The notes under the pieces were generated by a model. The model had not been told where the DNA came from, did no database searches, and saw only the letters and a list, made by a program, of their open reading frames with translations. From Nocardia pneumoniae NBRC 100136 (GTDB lineage Bacteria > Actinomycetota > Actinomycetes > Mycobacteriales > Mycobacteriaceae): 64,000 nt of DNA. The position numbers were made by a program, and so were the translations under genes. Shown piece by piece: positions 9,412 through 18,694 of this stretch. The stretch is taken from assembly GCF_000308755.1 (NCBI RefSeq), contig NZ_BAGF01000002.1, positions 124,001 through 188,000 of the forward strand, given 5' to 3'. Position 1 is the first letter of the stretch; the number at the start of each line of letters is the position of its first letter.

Positions 9412-9434
9412 TGAGTCCGAGCCCGATCGGCGGA

Positions 9435-10196
9435 TCAGATGGGCAGTCGGCGGAAGATCGAACGCGGGATGTGCCGCAGGATCATCATCACGTAGCGGAA
9501 GGTGCCCGGCGCCCAGACCAGTTCCTTGCCCTTCTGCGAGGCCGAGACCGCCAGCAGCGCGACGTCTTCCTTGTCGACGGTGAGCGGGGCCTCTTTGACG
9601 TGCGAGGAGAACTTGGTCCGCACCATGCCGGGCCGGATCACCAGCACGCGCGGGCCGTGCGGGCGCAGCGCCTCGCCGAGTCCGAGGTAGAAACCGTCCA
9701 GACCCGCCTTGGTCGACCCGTAGACGAAGTTCGAGCGCCGTACCCGTTCACCGGCGACGGAGGACATGGCGATGATCCGCCCGAAGCCCTGCGCCTTCAT
9801 CTTCTCGCCGACCAGCACGCCGACCGAGACCGCCGCGGTGTAGTTGATCTGGGCGACCTGGACGGCCTTGCGCTGGTTCTGCCACAGCTGTTCGGGGTCG
9901 CCGTCGAGGGCGAAGGCGACGATGGCGACGTCCACGTCGCCCCCATCCCACGCGGCGTCGATCACCTTCGGGTGACTGTCGGTGTCCAGCGCGTCGAAGT
10001 CGATGACATCGACCTGGCTCGCGCCCGCGGCCTTCAGCTGGGCGACCGCGTCCTCGCGCAGCGGATCGCCGGGCAGCGCCGCGAGGATGATGCGCGCGGG
10101 GCCTTTCTTCAGGTACTCCGCGCAGATTGCCAAGCCGATCTCCGAGGTGCCACCCAGCAGCAGAATCGACTGCGGGTTGCCAACGGCATTGATCAC
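9435..10196 (-). CDS. dprE2: Decaprenylphosphoryl-2-keto-ribose reductase DprE2
   Basis: A 253-aa short-chain dehydrogenase that reduces the keto intermediate made by DprE1, completing epimerisation of decaprenyl-phosphoryl-ribose to the arabinose donor. It has the Rossmann loop [18 protein letters not shown] near residue 12, the diagnostic [11 protein letters not shown], catalytic Ser in [11 protein letters not shown] and YxxxK in VYGSTKAG, and ends [13 protein letters not shown] as in mycobacterial DprE2. The GTG start at 10196 overlaps the dprE1 stop by 4 nt, which fits translational coupling of the two enzymes. A long upstream extension of this frame is antisense or out-of-frame noise. 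Confidence 0.95.
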   Translation of the reverse strand: MINAVGNPQSILLLGGTSEIGLAICAEYLKKGPARIILAALPGDPLREDAVAQLKAAGASQVDVIDFDALDTDSHPKVIDAAWDGGDVDVAIVAFALDGDPEQLWQNQRKAVQVAQINYTAAVSVGVLVGEKMKAQGFGRIIAMSSVAGERVRRSNFVYGSTKAGLDGFYLGLGEALRPHGPRVLVIRPGMVRTKFSSHVKEAPLTVDKEDVALLAVSASQKGKELVWAPGTFRYVMMILRHIPRSIFRRLPI

Positions 10197-11674
10197 TGCA
10201 GCTCCAGCCTTCTCGCCATGTCGGACATGAAAACGCCTGTGGGATCGACGCTGCGGCGGACCTTGATCCACTCGTCGATCCGGGGATACATCTGGTGGAA
10301 CGTCTCCGCGGTGGTCCGCGAGTCCTTCGCGGTGTACAACCGCCCACCGAACTCGAGCACCCGCCGGTCCAGCTCGCTGACCAGATCGTTGAGGCCCCGC
10401 TTGATCGGGAAGTCGACGCAGATGTTCCAGCCCGGCATCGGGAAGCTCAGCGGAGCCTGGTTGCCCGGGCCGAACAGCTTGAATACGTTCAGCGCCGAGT
10501 AGTGCCCGGATGCCTGGATATCGATGATGATCCGCTTGAACTCCTCGACCGCCTCGGTCGGCACCACGAACTGGTACTGCAGGAAGCCGTTGGAGCCGTA
10601 GCCGCGGTTCCACTCCGCGATCATGTCCAGCGGGTGGTAGAACTGCGTCAGGTTCTGCACCTTGCCGGTGTAGTTGCCGCCCATCCGGTAGTACGCCTCG
10701 CCGATGGACATCAGCGTGAGCTTGTTCATCGTCCAGTTCGGGAAGATGTCCGGGACGGTCATCAGCTGCGGTGCGTCGAACTTCAGCGGCTTGCTGCGCA
10801 GTCGCTTCGGCAGCTCGTCCAGCTTCGCCAGCCTGCCGCGGGTGATGGTGGCCCTGCCCAGCTTGGGCAGCGGGCTGATCACGTCGAACCAGGCGCTCGA
10901 GTAGGTGTAGTTCGCCTCGCTGCCGTCGCTGTGCGCGGCGATGGTCTCGTCGAGCGTCGTGGTCTTCACGCCGTCGTTGATGAAGTAGGCGGTCTCCGTC
11001 GGCGCCATCTCGATGGTCGCGCGCAGGATGATGCCGGTGAGGCCGTTGCCGCCGACGGTCGCCCAGAACAGTTTGGCGTTGCGCTTCGGCGTGATGTGCT
11101 GCACCTGCCCGTCGGCGGTGAGCAGATCGATCGAGCGCACGTGGTTGCCGAAGCTGCCCTCGCTGTGGTGGTTCTTGCCGTGGATATCGGAGGCGATCGC
11201 GCCGCCGATGGTCACCTGGCGGGTGCCGGGGAGCACGGGTACCCAGAGGCCGAACGGCAGCGCGGCCTTCATGAGCTGGTCCAGGCTGACGCCGCCGTCC
11301 ACGTCCACCAGCCGGGTGTCGCGGTCGATCCGGTGGATGTGGTTCAGGGCGGTCATGTCGACGACCAGGCCGCCGGCGTTCTGCGCGTGGTCGCCGTAGG
11401 AGCGGCCGAGGCCGCGGGCGATCACACCGCGCCGCAGGTGGGCGGGCTTGCCGTCGTTGTCCTCGGCGACCATGGCGACTGCCTTGGCGATCAGTTCGGG
11501 ATCGCTGGTCGAGAGCACTTCGGAGGAGGTGGGTGCGGTGCGACCCCACCCGGTCAACGTGCGGGTGCGCGTCGGAAGAGTGAACGCGTTCCCCGCGGCC
11601 GGGCCGTCGTTCGTGACGCCGGCGCCGTTGTCGTTCCCGGTTGTCGTGGTGGCGGTCGGAGCTTTCGTGGACAT
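10193..11674 (-). CDS. dprE1: Decaprenylphosphoryl-beta-D-ribose 2-oxidase DprE1
   Basis: A VAO-type FAD oxidase of about 493 aa, oxidising decaprenyl-phosphoryl-ribose at C2. The FAD-binding part includes [19 protein letters not shown] and [20 protein letters not shown]. The C-terminal part holds GWNICVDFP, whose Cys (about 419 here) equals mycobacterial Cys387, the benzothiazinone target, and [10 protein letters not shown] with the conserved Lys. The annotated start is ATG 11674 (MSTKAP); an ATG two codons earlier (11680) is equally possible. The N-terminus carries about 35 extra low-complexity residues (Thr, Asn, Gly) before [12 protein letters not shown]. It diverges from a GtrA gene, as in mycobacteria. 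Confidence 0.95.
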   Translation of the reverse strand: MSTKAPTATTTTGNDNGAGVTNDGPAAGNAFTLPTRTRTLTGWGRTAPTSSEVLSTSDPELIAKAVAMVAEDNDGKPAHLRRGVIARGLGRSYGDHAQNAGGLVVDMTALNHIHRIDRDTRLVDVDGGVSLDQLMKAALPFGLWVPVLPGTRQVTIGGAIASDIHGKNHHSEGSFGNHVRSIDLLTADGQVQHITPKRNAKLFWATVGGNGLTGIILRATIEMAPTETAYFINDGVKTTTLDETIAAHSDGSEANYTYSSAWFDVISPLPKLGRATITRGRLAKLDELPKRLRSKPLKFDAPQLMTVPDIFPNWTMNKLTLMSIGEAYYRMGGNYTGKVQNLTQFYHPLDMIAEWNRGYGSNGFLQYQFVVPTEAVEEFKRIIIDIQASGHYSALNVFKLFGPGNQAPLSFPMPGWNICVDFPIKRGLNDLVSELDRRVLEFGGRLYTAKDSRTTAETFHQMYPRIDEWIKVRRSVDPTGVFMSDMARRLELQ

Positions 11675-11774
11675 CGGCATAGAGGCTACAGGTATGACGC
11701 CGGATCCGGTCGGGCTCGCTGTACCCACGGGTAGTGACGTACACGTCGGCCCGGTCGGCGCTACGCTCGTCGGC

Positions 11775-12290
11775 GTGCAAGCCGAACCCCACCTGCCGCT
11801 TCCGGTCGAGCTGCCGCTGGTCGACGAGCCGGGCGGCACCGATGTCGACCTCAAGACGCAGATCGTCCGGTTCACCCTCACCGGCGGGTTCTCGGCCGTG
11901 GTCGACTACGGGCTCTACAGCCTGTTGCTGAACCTGGTCGGCCTACCGGTCAGCGTCGCCAAGTCGATCGGCTTCGTGGCGGGCACCACGACCGCCTACC
12001 TGATCAATCGCCGCTGGACCTTCCAGGCCCCGCCCAGCCGCGCCCGCTTCCTGGCGGTCGTCGTGCTCTACGCGGTCACCTTCGCGGTGCAGGTCGGCAT
12101 CAACGCGGTGCTCTACCACGCCTTCGACGCGGTGTGGTGGCGCCAGCCGCTGGCCTTCGTGGTCGCCCAGGGCACCGCGACGGTGATCAACTTCGTCGTC
12201 CAGCGCCTGGTCATCTTCAAGATCGGGACGGATCGATCGGACGCGTCCAGCGGGCGCGGGACCGGGGCCGAAGCGACGGTCAGCGGCTGA
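11775..12290 (+). CDS. GtrA-family membrane protein (Rv3789-like)
   Basis: About 171 aa with four TM helices of the GtrA fold. Recognisable stretches are [31 protein letters not shown] and [20 protein letters not shown]. The homologue next to mycobacterial dprE1 (Rv3789) is implicated in handling of decaprenyl-phosphoryl-arabinose, as a flippase or as a scaffold for arabinosyltransferases. Placement divergent to dprE1 supports the same job here. I chose GTG 11775 (MQAEPHLPL); ATG 11694 in the same frame would add 27 residues. Its last 178 nt are antisense to the end of the neighbouring PPOX gene. Confidence 0.85.
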   Translation: MQAEPHLPLPVELPLVDEPGGTDVDLKTQIVRFTLTGGFSAVVDYGLYSLLLNLVGLPVSVAKSIGFVAGTTTAYLINRRWTFQAPPSRARFLAVVVLYAVTFAVQVGINAVLYHAFDAVWWRQPLAFVVAQGTATVINFVVQRLVIFKIGTDRSDASSGRGTGAEATVSG

Positions 12291-12910
12291 GCCGGGACGC
12301 GGTCGGCCGCACGGCTCTGCGCTTTGGCGCCGAAGTAGTCCCCGCCCTTGGCGCGCATGTTGTCGGTGCCCCATTCGCGGTGTTCCCGTGCGGCGGGGAC
12401 CAGGTGCGGGATGTGCTTGCGGCAGTGGATGTATGCCTCTTCGACGTGCACCACCACCCAGTGCTGCGCGACGCGGCCCTGGTGGTTGGCGGGTAGGTCG
12501 GGCACGGCGGCGCGCAGCGCGGGGTCGGCGACGATGCGCGCCGAGCCGTTGATGTGCAGTCCGATGAGATCCCGCACGAAATCGATCAGCAGAATGCCGA
12601 CGTGCGGGTTCTCCAGGATGTTGCCGAGACTGGCCATCACGCCGTTGCCGCGGTATTCCGGGTAGGCGATCGTGTGTTCGTCGATGACGTGGAGAAAACC
12701 GGGCGGTCCGGCACGAAAACTCGCGTCGCATTCGCCGTGTTCGTCCGCTGTGGCGATGAAGGCCATCTCCATGCGGCCGATGAATTCGATCATCGCGGCA
12801 TTGAGCCGGTCCAACATCTGATCGTCGTAGAAGCGCTGGGCACGGTCCTGGGTGCCGTACCTTTCCTGCAGTTCGCGCTCGCCGACACTGCCGTTGTGTG
12901 TACCTCGCAT
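12113..12910 (-). CDS. Pyridoxamine 5'-phosphate oxidase (PPOX) family protein
   Basis: 265 aa with a split-barrel flavin-binding domain (about 20-205): AFIATADEHGECDASFRAG, FLHVIDEHTIAYPEYRGNG, ASLGNILENPHVGILLIDF and WVVVHVEEAYIHCRKH are typical of FMN-binding PPOX-like oxidoreductases. ATG 12910 follows a good site (AGAGGGG). Relatives usually stop shortly after WGTDNMRAKGGDYFGAK. Here about 60 further residues are read antisense through the end of the GtrA gene and look like non-native tail sequence, so an original stop codon has probably been lost. Substrate unknown; it could act on a quinone, a cofactor such as F420, or haem. Confidence 0.8.
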   Translation of the reverse strand: MRGTHNGSVGERELQERYGTQDRAQRFYDDQMLDRLNAAMIEFIGRMEMAFIATADEHGECDASFRAGPPGFLHVIDEHTIAYPEYRGNGVMASLGNILENPHVGILLIDFVRDLIGLHINGSARIVADPALRAAVPDLPANHQGRVAQHWVVVHVEEAYIHCRKHIPHLVPAAREHREWGTDNMRAKGGDYFGAKAQSRAADRVPAQPLTVASAPVPRPLDASDRSVPILKMTRRWTTKLITVAVPWATTKASGWRHHTASKAW

Positions 12911-13330
12911 CGCCGCCCCTCTGATCGTCGGAATCAGGATCCACGAGGCTCGACGTTGAACCGCGGTCGCACCGGAAATCCCGTCCATTTTAGATGAATA
13001 CCGCACGGCAAAACTTCGAAATCAACGTTGAGAATGCACTGAATCGACCCGTGGCGCAAGGGTTTCCAAAAATTAGCTACAAAGCCGACCGTCCGGAATC
13101 TTACGGCGCGATCCTTTTCCGTCCGCTGCGCAGATCTGGGATCTCCTGTGTACCGCGACACGCAACACATCGGCCACACTCCGCTTTTGGAGCGCAGCGA
13201 GACCGCGCAATGTCCGTTCGCGGCCCGGCTCGCGTCCCAGTGGCCGACCCGCAAGCGACGAAGTCGCAAGCGGCGGTCGCTCGGACGCGAGCCGCACACC
13301 GCGAACACCCAGCGCCGCAGGCGCTGCGAA
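12911..13330. other. Gene-free stretch between PPOX and molybdopterin oxidoreductase genes
   Basis: 420 bp without a convincing gene. It includes an unusually AT-richer patch (about 12990-13085) that may hold the PPOX promoter. A small stem CAGCGCC/GGCGCTG (13309-13325), just past the stop of the molybdopterin gene, is a possible terminator. Reading frames here have poor codon structure. Confidence 0.5.
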
Positions 13331-15520
13331 TCACACACAGCTCAAGGTGACCGGGACCCCGTTGAAGACGGCGTTGCCAGACGGTACGTCGACCACCGAA
13401 TCATCGGTCAGCACATTGGCGTTGACCCCGGCGTGTGCGCGGGCCACGGTTTGCGTCGCGCTGTCGGCGTGGCCCCAGCCGTGCGGCAGACTCACCACCC
13501 CGGGCATGATGGCGTCGGTCGGCTCCAGCGGAACCGTCAGGGTCCCGGCGGCGGACTTCACCACGGCGTGGTCGCCGAGTCCGAGCCGCGCCACGTCGGC
13601 GGGATTGATATGCAGTGTGCAGCGATTCGATCCGCTGACCAGGGGTGCGATGTTGTGCATCCAGCTGTTGTTGGACCGCAGTTGCCGTCGCCCGATCAGC
13701 ACGATCTCCGGTGCCGCGTCGTCGAGCCTTTCCCGCATCCGCGCCACATCGTCGAGCAGCGGCCGCGGCGCCAGATCGACCTGCTTGGAGGCCGTCCGCA
13801 ACACGCCGGGCAGCCGCGGCCGCAGCGGGCCGAGGTCGATGCCGTGCGGGTTGTCCAGCAGTACTTGCAGGTTGAGCGTGCCGCCGTTCCATTCCCCGTA
13901 CGGACCGAGTCGCAGCATCAGGTCGATGCGCTGTTCGGTGCTGTTCTCGCCGATCAGCTCGCCGCGCCGGTCCGCGAGCCCGGCCTTGTGCAGCAGACCC
14001 GCGATGACCAGTTCGTCCACGGCGGTGAGCGGGTCGACGCCGTCCGATCCGTCGTGCGGTCGGCCGGTCAGCGCCGCGGCAAGGCGGGCCAGGACGGCGG
14101 GCTCCGAAGGCCGGTCGCCCAACGGCACCAGCGGACGCGAGTAGCGGGCGTAGTTGCGCACCGCGAACTGCAGCAACGCGAAGTCGTAGTGCGGCGATTG
14201 CGTCGGCCGCGGCGGCGGCAGGATCACGTCGGCGTGCCTGGTGGTTTCGTTCACATACCGATCCACGCTGACCATGAAGTCCAGCTGAGCGAACGCGGCG
14301 TCCAGGCGGGCGCCGCTCGGCGCGGACAGCACCGGGTTCCCGGCGACCGTCACCAACGCGCGGATCTGTCCCTCGCCCGGCGTGGTGATCTCGTCGGCGA
14401 GCGTCGCGACGGGCAATTCGCCCATGGTCTCGGGCAGTTCGCGCACCCGGCTGGTCCACCGCCCGGTGCGGAACGGCCTGGTGCGGGGGATGCCGCCCGC
14501 GGCAGCCATGGCGAACATCGCACCGCCGGGAGAGTCCAGATTGCCGGTCAGCGTGTTGACCGCGTCGACCAGCCACTGTGTGATCGTGCCGAACTCGGCG
14601 GTGCAGGTACCGATCCGGGCGTAGACCGCCGCGGTCGGCGCCGCGGCGAGCTCGCGGGCGAGGCGCACGATCGTCGACGCGGGCACCCCCGTGCGGGCCG
14701 CCACCGTTTCCGGGTCGAATGCCGCCGCGGCGGCGCGCAATTCGTCCAGTCCGGTGACCTCGACGCGGACGTCGGTCAGCTGCTCGGCGAACAGTGTGTG
14801 CACGATGCCGAACAGCAGGTACGCATCGCTGCCAGGACGAATGAACAGATGCTCGTCGGCCAGTTTCGCGGTGCGCGTCACCCGGGGATCGACCACGACG
14901 AAGCGGCCGCCCCTGCGCCGCAACGCTTTCAGCCTGCCGGGGAAGTCCGGTGCGGTGCACAGCGAGCCATTGGATTCCAGCGGGTTCGCCCCCAGCATCA
15001 GCAGATAGTCGGTGCGGTCCAGGTCGGGTACCGGCACGGTCAGCGGGTCGCCGAACATCAGCCCACTGGCCACCTGCTTGGGCATCTGGTCGGCCGTGCT
15101 CGCGGAGTAGATGTTCCTGGTGCTCAACGCGCGCAGCAGCATCGGTACGTACAGCGCTCCCGCGACGGTGTGCGCGTTGGGGTTGCCCAAGTAGGCCGCC
15201 GCCGACTGGTTTCCGTGCTCGGCCACGATGGCGGGAAACCGCTCCGCGATGTAATCGAAGGCTTCGTCCCAGGACGCGGTGCGCCAGGAATTGTCGGCGC
15301 GATCGCGGATCAGCGGTTCGGTCACCCGGTCCGGGTCCTCGTCGAGATGGCCGAAGCTGGCCCCCTTCGGGCAGAGGAAACCCTTGCTGAAGGGATCTTT
15401 CCGGTCGCCGCGGACCGCGGTGACGTGGTCGTCGGCGTCGAGGGTGAGTTCCAGTCCGCAGACCGCTTCGCAGAGCGGGCAGGTCCGCAGCAGGGTGCGC
15501 GATTGCGTGATCGGGGCCAT
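13331..15520 (-). CDS. Molybdopterin-dependent oxidoreductase with N-terminal [4Fe-4S]
   Basis: A 729-aa protein of the DMSO-reductase/formate-dehydrogenase superfamily. Cys14, Cys17, Cys21 and Cys50 bind one [4Fe-4S] cluster (CPLCEAVC ... GFLCPKG). Bis-MGD-binding regions follow, including LMLGANPLESNGS, FVVVDPRVTRTAKLAD and the C-terminal domain SLPHGWGHADSATQ. There is no twin-arginine signal, so it is cytoplasmic. In the segment where formate dehydrogenases and nitrate reductases carry the Mo ligand (SASTADQMPKQVASGLMFG) I see no Cys or Sec, so the ligand may be Asp, Ser or oxygen. No partner subunits flank it. Substrate unknown. An upstream extension of the frame lacks family sequence; ATG 15520 fits the start of the Fe-S domain. 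Confidence 0.85.
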   Translation of the reverse strand: MAPITQSRTLLRTCPLCEAVCGLELTLDADDHVTAVRGDRKDPFSKGFLCPKGASFGHLDEDPDRVTEPLIRDRADNSWRTASWDEAFDYIAERFPAIVAEHGNQSAAAYLGNPNAHTVAGALYVPMLLRALSTRNIYSASTADQMPKQVASGLMFGDPLTVPVPDLDRTDYLLMLGANPLESNGSLCTAPDFPGRLKALRRRGGRFVVVDPRVTRTAKLADEHLFIRPGSDAYLLFGIVHTLFAEQLTDVRVEVTGLDELRAAAAAFDPETVAARTGVPASTIVRLARELAAAPTAAVYARIGTCTAEFGTITQWLVDAVNTLTGNLDSPGGAMFAMAAAGGIPRTRPFRTGRWTSRVRELPETMGELPVATLADEITTPGEGQIRALVTVAGNPVLSAPSGARLDAAFAQLDFMVSVDRYVNETTRHADVILPPPRPTQSPHYDFALLQFAVRNYARYSRPLVPLGDRPSEPAVLARLAAALTGRPHDGSDGVDPLTAVDELVIAGLLHKAGLADRRGELIGENSTEQRIDLMLRLGPYGEWNGGTLNLQVLLDNPHGIDLGPLRPRLPGVLRTASKQVDLAPRPLLDDVARMRERLDDAAPEIVLIGRRQLRSNNSWMHNIAPLVSGSNRCTLHINPADVARLGLGDHAVVKSAAGTLTVPLEPTDAIMPGVVSLPHGWGHADSATQTVARAHAGVNANVLTDDSVVDVPSGNAVFNGVPVTLSCV

Positions 15521-15700
15521 ACCCCATCTTGGCGTCCGGCGGTGGAACTGAAAAGAGAACGCTCGATATCCGCAACGCCGAACGACCGGCACCCGGCGGC
15601 GCTCTGGGGTGGGGAGCCAGAGCGCCGAGACGGATACCGGTCGCAAACAGGCCGGTCAGCGCGGTCCCGGCCCGCGATCAGCAGGTCTCGGACGCGTTCT

Positions 15701-16192
15701 TCAGCAGGCGATGGTCAGCTTCGCGCGGCGCGAGGCGCGCGCGGCGCGGACGGCGGCGGCGATCGCGACGACCGGCGGCACCCAGCGGGCCTCGGCGGGC
15801 GCGATACCCCAGCAGGCCGAACCGGCCGAGAGCTGGGTGGGCGGCAGCGGGATGCCCGCGCCGTCGCTGTACACGGTGGCACCGGCCTCGCGCAGCGCCT
15901 GCAGCGCCATCGCGGCCTTGCGGACACCGGTGACCAGGTGGATCTCGCGACGCTCCGCGCCGGGGATCTCGATCACCGGACCGGACAGGTTGTTGGCGCG
16001 CAGGAAGCGGCGGACCTCACCGGCCAGTTCGCCGGTGACCTCGATGCCGGACAGGTCGTCGTCGGTGATCAGGCTCAGACCGTTGGCCGTTTCGGCGACC
16101 GTCCACCCGCGCTGGTTGTAGTCCTGCGCAGCGGCGGTCATCTCGGCCGCCGAGACGGAAGTCGGAAACGTGGTGCGCACTGTCTTCTCCAT
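15701..16192 (-). CDS. Hypothetical protein, 163 aa
   Basis: A soluble protein starting MEKTVRTTFPTSVSAAEMTAAAQDY. It has an alpha/beta-looking N-terminal half (GWTVAETANGLSLITDDDL, IEVTGELAGEVRRFLRANN) and an Ala/Arg-rich helical C-terminus ending KLTIAC. No membrane segment or metal motif is evident. It is isolated between the molybdopterin gene and a membrane-protein gene. I do not recognise the family. Codon use is normal for the window and the frame is clean, so I think it is real. Confidence 0.65.
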   Translation of the reverse strand: MEKTVRTTFPTSVSAAEMTAAAQDYNQRGWTVAETANGLSLITDDDLSGIEVTGELAGEVRRFLRANNLSGPVIEIPGAERREIHLVTGVRKAAMALQALREAGATVYSDGAGIPLPPTQLSAGSACWGIAPAEARWVPPVVAIAAAVRAARASRRAKLTIAC

Positions 16193-16513
16193 TCCCCGGT
16201 AGATCTCTGGGTCCTGCGTTCATGGGTCGTATCGCCAGGGGCCGCCGGGAGCGTTACGCGATCTTCGGAACAAATTTCCGGAGTGTCGCCTAGGTCTCAT
16301 TTTCGAGAGGATCGACCGTGTCCCGCCGAACGTCCCACGGTGGCTCGCAGTCGTTGCTACGCAGCCACTTTCGGCCGCCGACCTGAACACTCGGTGGGTC
16401 GAGGCTGTGAAACTGCTGGGGATGCTGTGATTGATGTTGCATGCGCGAAAACTTCCCGATCGCCCGTGTTCCGGGGCTGGATCGCGCCGCCGCGAACGAG
16501 GAGGATGCTCGGC
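16193..16513. other. Divergent intergenic region
   Basis: 321 bp between divergent genes, presumably holding promoters for the 163-aa protein and the DUF4282-like gene. Apart from a GGAA/TTCC mini-palindrome near 16267-16281 and an AGGAGG ribosome site before 16514, I see no distinctive element. Confidence 0.4.
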
Positions 16514-17080
16514 ATGAGCGTCAGGCCCGGAGGGGATGAATCGAACGACACCGGAGTGCCTGCCGGCGGCGGGCACGCGGAGGAATTCGAGGTCGAGTCG
16601 CGGTGGGTCGCGCGGAAGGTCTCCCGCGACGAGCCCGACGAGGAGCTCGCCGAGCCGTTCGGCAGCCCGCGGGCGTTCATGCGGTGGAGCGAGGCCGCCG
16701 CGCGCGCCCTGCTCGACGTGCAGTTCCATCGCCCGGCCACGCGCACGCTCCTGCCGCTCGCCTACGTCCTCGGGCTGGTGTTCGCTTGCGCCGTGCCGAT
16801 CGCGCTGACCGTCTCGATGTGGCGGGTGTCGGCGGTGTTCGGCGTGCTCAGCGCGCTGCTCGCGGTTCCGCTCGGCCTGACCATCGCGGCCGCCGTGCGC
16901 CTGATGCTCGAATTCCTGGTGAACGCCTCGCGTCTGGCGACCAGGGTGGAGCACATCAGCGAGCTGGCCGACGATCTGTTCCAAGCGCTGGCCGATGTGG
17001 CGGAGCCGGTCAACCAGCTCTCCGAAGACGTTCGTGCGGTGCAGTTCTGGCGTTTCCGCAAGCGCACCGCGCGCAGGTAG
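16514..17080 (+). CDS. DUF4282-like two-TM membrane protein
   Basis: 188 aa: an acidic, Gly-rich N-terminal tail (about 1-55), then FMRWSEAAARALLDVQFHRP, two adjacent TM helices (about 78-97 and 103-125), and a cytoplasmic helix (RLATRVEHISELADDLFQAL) probably forming a short coiled coil. The layout fits the DUF4282 family of small actinobacterial membrane proteins of unknown role. AGGAGG sits 9 nt before ATG 16514; an ATG at 16505 is too close to that site. No functional partner is apparent. Confidence 0.7.
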   Translation: MSVRPGGDESNDTGVPAGGGHAEEFEVESRWVARKVSRDEPDEELAEPFGSPRAFMRWSEAAARALLDVQFHRPATRTLLPLAYVLGLVFACAVPIALTVSMWRVSAVFGVLSALLAVPLGLTIAAAVRLMLEFLVNASRLATRVEHISELADDLFQALADVAEPVNQLSEDVRAVQFWRFRKRTARR

Positions 17081-17292
17081 GCGGCGCGAAACACAGTGCG
17101 CTGCGGCCGTTTGGCGTCGAAGTGACACCGACCTGGCTGAGACACGCACAGTGACCGGTGTAAGTTGCGCTGTGAACAATGCTGTTCGGATACCCCGGAA
17201 TATCCACCGAGGGTTCCGAGAGGGTGGGCCGCGCAGCCGACCGGACGTGATCGGTCGCAGCGCGGTCGGTGTACGGATAGAAGGGGGGCAAT

Positions 17293-18171
17293 ATGGGCTT
17301 ATCGCAGGGGACCACCGGTTCGACCATGCCGCGGCGGCAGCTCGGCCGCCAGCTACGCGATCTGCGCAACCGGGCCGGGATGACCACGCGGGTGGCCGCG
17401 CAGCAGCTGGAGTGGTCGGAGGCGAAGATCTGGCGGATCGAGACCGGGCAGACCTCGCTGCGCGGTCTCGACGTCGAGGCGATGTGCAAGATCTACGGCG
17501 CGCCACCGGAACTGCTCGAACCGTTGACGGCGTTGGCGCGCGACACCAAGGCCAGGGGGTGGTGGACCGCCTACGGCGACGTCATCCCGGAGGGGTTCGA
17601 GGTCTATATCGGGCTGGAGGAGGCGGCCGCCCGGCTGTCCACCTATGAGAACGAACTCGTGCCGGGTCTGTTGCAGACCGAGGGCTACACCCGCGCGGTG
17701 CTCACGGCGGCGCATCCGGAGCTGTCCGCCGACGCGGTGGACCGCCGGGTGCGGCTGCGTCAGGCCAGGCAGGCGCTGGTCACCCGCGCCGACGCGCCGC
17801 TGCGTTTGGATGCGCTGATCAACGAGGCGGTGCTGCGGCGGCGCATCGGCGGCCCGGCGGTGACCGCCGAGCAGCTCGACCACCTGCGCCGCATGTGTGA
17901 TCTGCCGAACGTCCGAATCCGCCTGGTGCCCATGGATTCCGGGTATCACGAAGGGATGAGCGCGGGCCGGTTCGTGCTGCTGGAGTTCCCCGAGTTCGGT
18001 TCCGGCGAGCTACCCGAACCGCCCGTGGTGTACGTGGAGGCGTTCACCGGATCGATCTACCTGGACAAACAGCATGAGATCACGCGCTACCGCGCGGCTT
18101 TCGCGAGTATCGATGCGGTGACGGTCGACGCGCGCGCGGGCATCGAGGACCTGCGAGCGGCGCTCGGGTAG
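17293..18171 (+). CDS. XRE-family regulator with DUF5753 ligand domain
   Basis: 292 aa. The N-terminal helix-turn-helix (about 13-70: LGRQLRDLRNRAGMTTRVAA, SEAKIWRIETGQTSL) is followed by the DUF5753 domain (about 85-290), recognisable by LSTYENELVPGLLQTEGYTR and YVEAFTGSIYLDKQHEI. This architecture is abundant in Nocardia and Streptomyces, where it usually regulates a small DUF397 protein next door. No DUF397 gene lies downstream here; the next gene is convergent after 9 bp. Ribosome site AGGGGGG precedes ATG 17293. Confidence 0.85.
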   Translation: MGLSQGTTGSTMPRRQLGRQLRDLRNRAGMTTRVAAQQLEWSEAKIWRIETGQTSLRGLDVEAMCKIYGAPPELLEPLTALARDTKARGWWTAYGDVIPEGFEVYIGLEEAAARLSTYENELVPGLLQTEGYTRAVLTAAHPELSADAVDRRVRLRQARQALVTRADAPLRLDALINEAVLRRRIGGPAVTAEQLDHLRRMCDLPNVRIRLVPMDSGYHEGMSAGRFVLLEFPEFGSGELPEPPVVYVEAFTGSIYLDKQHEITRYRAAFASIDAVTVDARAGIEDLRAALG

Positions 18172-18180
18172 CGCCGCGGG

Positions 18181-18609
18181 TCAGCACTTCGGCGGGCCCG
18201 GCAACTCCCACGTGTCGTTCAGGACGGCCCGATGGGTGGGCAGTGCCTGCTCGTGGACCTCGCGGCCCTTGTCGGTCAGGCAGACGAACACGGCGCGGCG
18301 GTCTTCGGCGCACATGGTGCGCCGTACCAGGCCGTCGCGCTCCAGCCGGGCCACCGCGCGCGACAGCGCACTCTGGCTCAGATAGATGTCGCCCGCCAGA
18401 TCGCTCATGCGGTAGTCGCCGCAGTTGGCGTCGACCAGCCGGTCCAAGGTCTCGAATTCGCTGAGTCCGATGCGATGCCGGCTCTGGAGCGCTTTCTCCA
18501 GCGCGCAACTCACCGCCGCGTGCCGGTCGAGCAGCGCGCGCCACTCGTCGACCAGCCCGGCTGGCGCGTCGGTGCGCCGGGCCGTGTGCACCGTGGACGG
18601 CTTCGACAT
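18181..18609 (-). CDS. MarR-family transcriptional regulator
   Basis: 142 aa with the MarR winged helix: LSEFETLDRLVD, then LAGDIYLSQSALSRAVARLE as recognition helix (about 76-95) and the wing DGLVRRTMCAEDRRAVFVCL. It diverges from an MFS drug-efflux gene across 85 bp carrying a 10-bp-arm inverted repeat, the standard layout for a repressor of efflux. Cys residues at 35, 63 and 104 could allow redox or electrophile sensing, but this is speculation. Confidence 0.85.
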   Translation of the reverse strand: MSKPSTVHTARRTDAPAGLVDEWRALLDRHAAVSCALEKALQSRHRIGLSEFETLDRLVDANCGDYRMSDLAGDIYLSQSALSRAVARLERDGLVRRTMCAEDRRAVFVCLTDKGREVHEQALPTHRAVLNDTWELPGPPKC

Positions 18610-18646
18610 GGCCCCATCCTAGTGACTCGCGCCATCCTATGCAACC

Positions 18647-18672
18647 GCATTAAATGTGTTGGCATTTAATGC
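18647..18672. promoter_or_regulatory. MarR operator between regulator and efflux gene
   Basis: GCATTAAATG (18647-18656) and CATTTAATGC (18663-18672) are a perfect 10-bp inverted repeat with a 6-nt spacer. A related half-site, GCATGTAATG, lies about 18677-18686 just upstream of the MFS start. AT-rich arms in GC-rich DNA and the divergent placement make this a confident regulator-binding site. Confidence 0.8.
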
Positions 18673-18694
18673 ATGCGCATGTAATGTCCTCCGC

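Noticed and set aside
6982..9414. 810-codon plus-strand frame antisense to aftA
   Set aside because: Shadow of aftA with Arg/Gln/His-rich composition.
9435..11792. Fusion-like frame joining a long N-terminal part to DprE2
   Set aside because: The upstream 530 codons overlap dprE1 out of frame; GTG 10196 with the 4-nt overlap is the real dprE2 start.
12994..13350. 118-codon frame in the gap before the molybdopterin gene
   Set aside because: No ribosome site, mixed composition and no recognisable domain; more likely non-coding.
13148..17080. Continuous plus-strand open frame of 1310 codons
   Set aside because: It is antisense to the molybdopterin oxidoreductase for most of its length with low-complexity Arg/Gly/Gln product; only the last 188 codons are a real gene.
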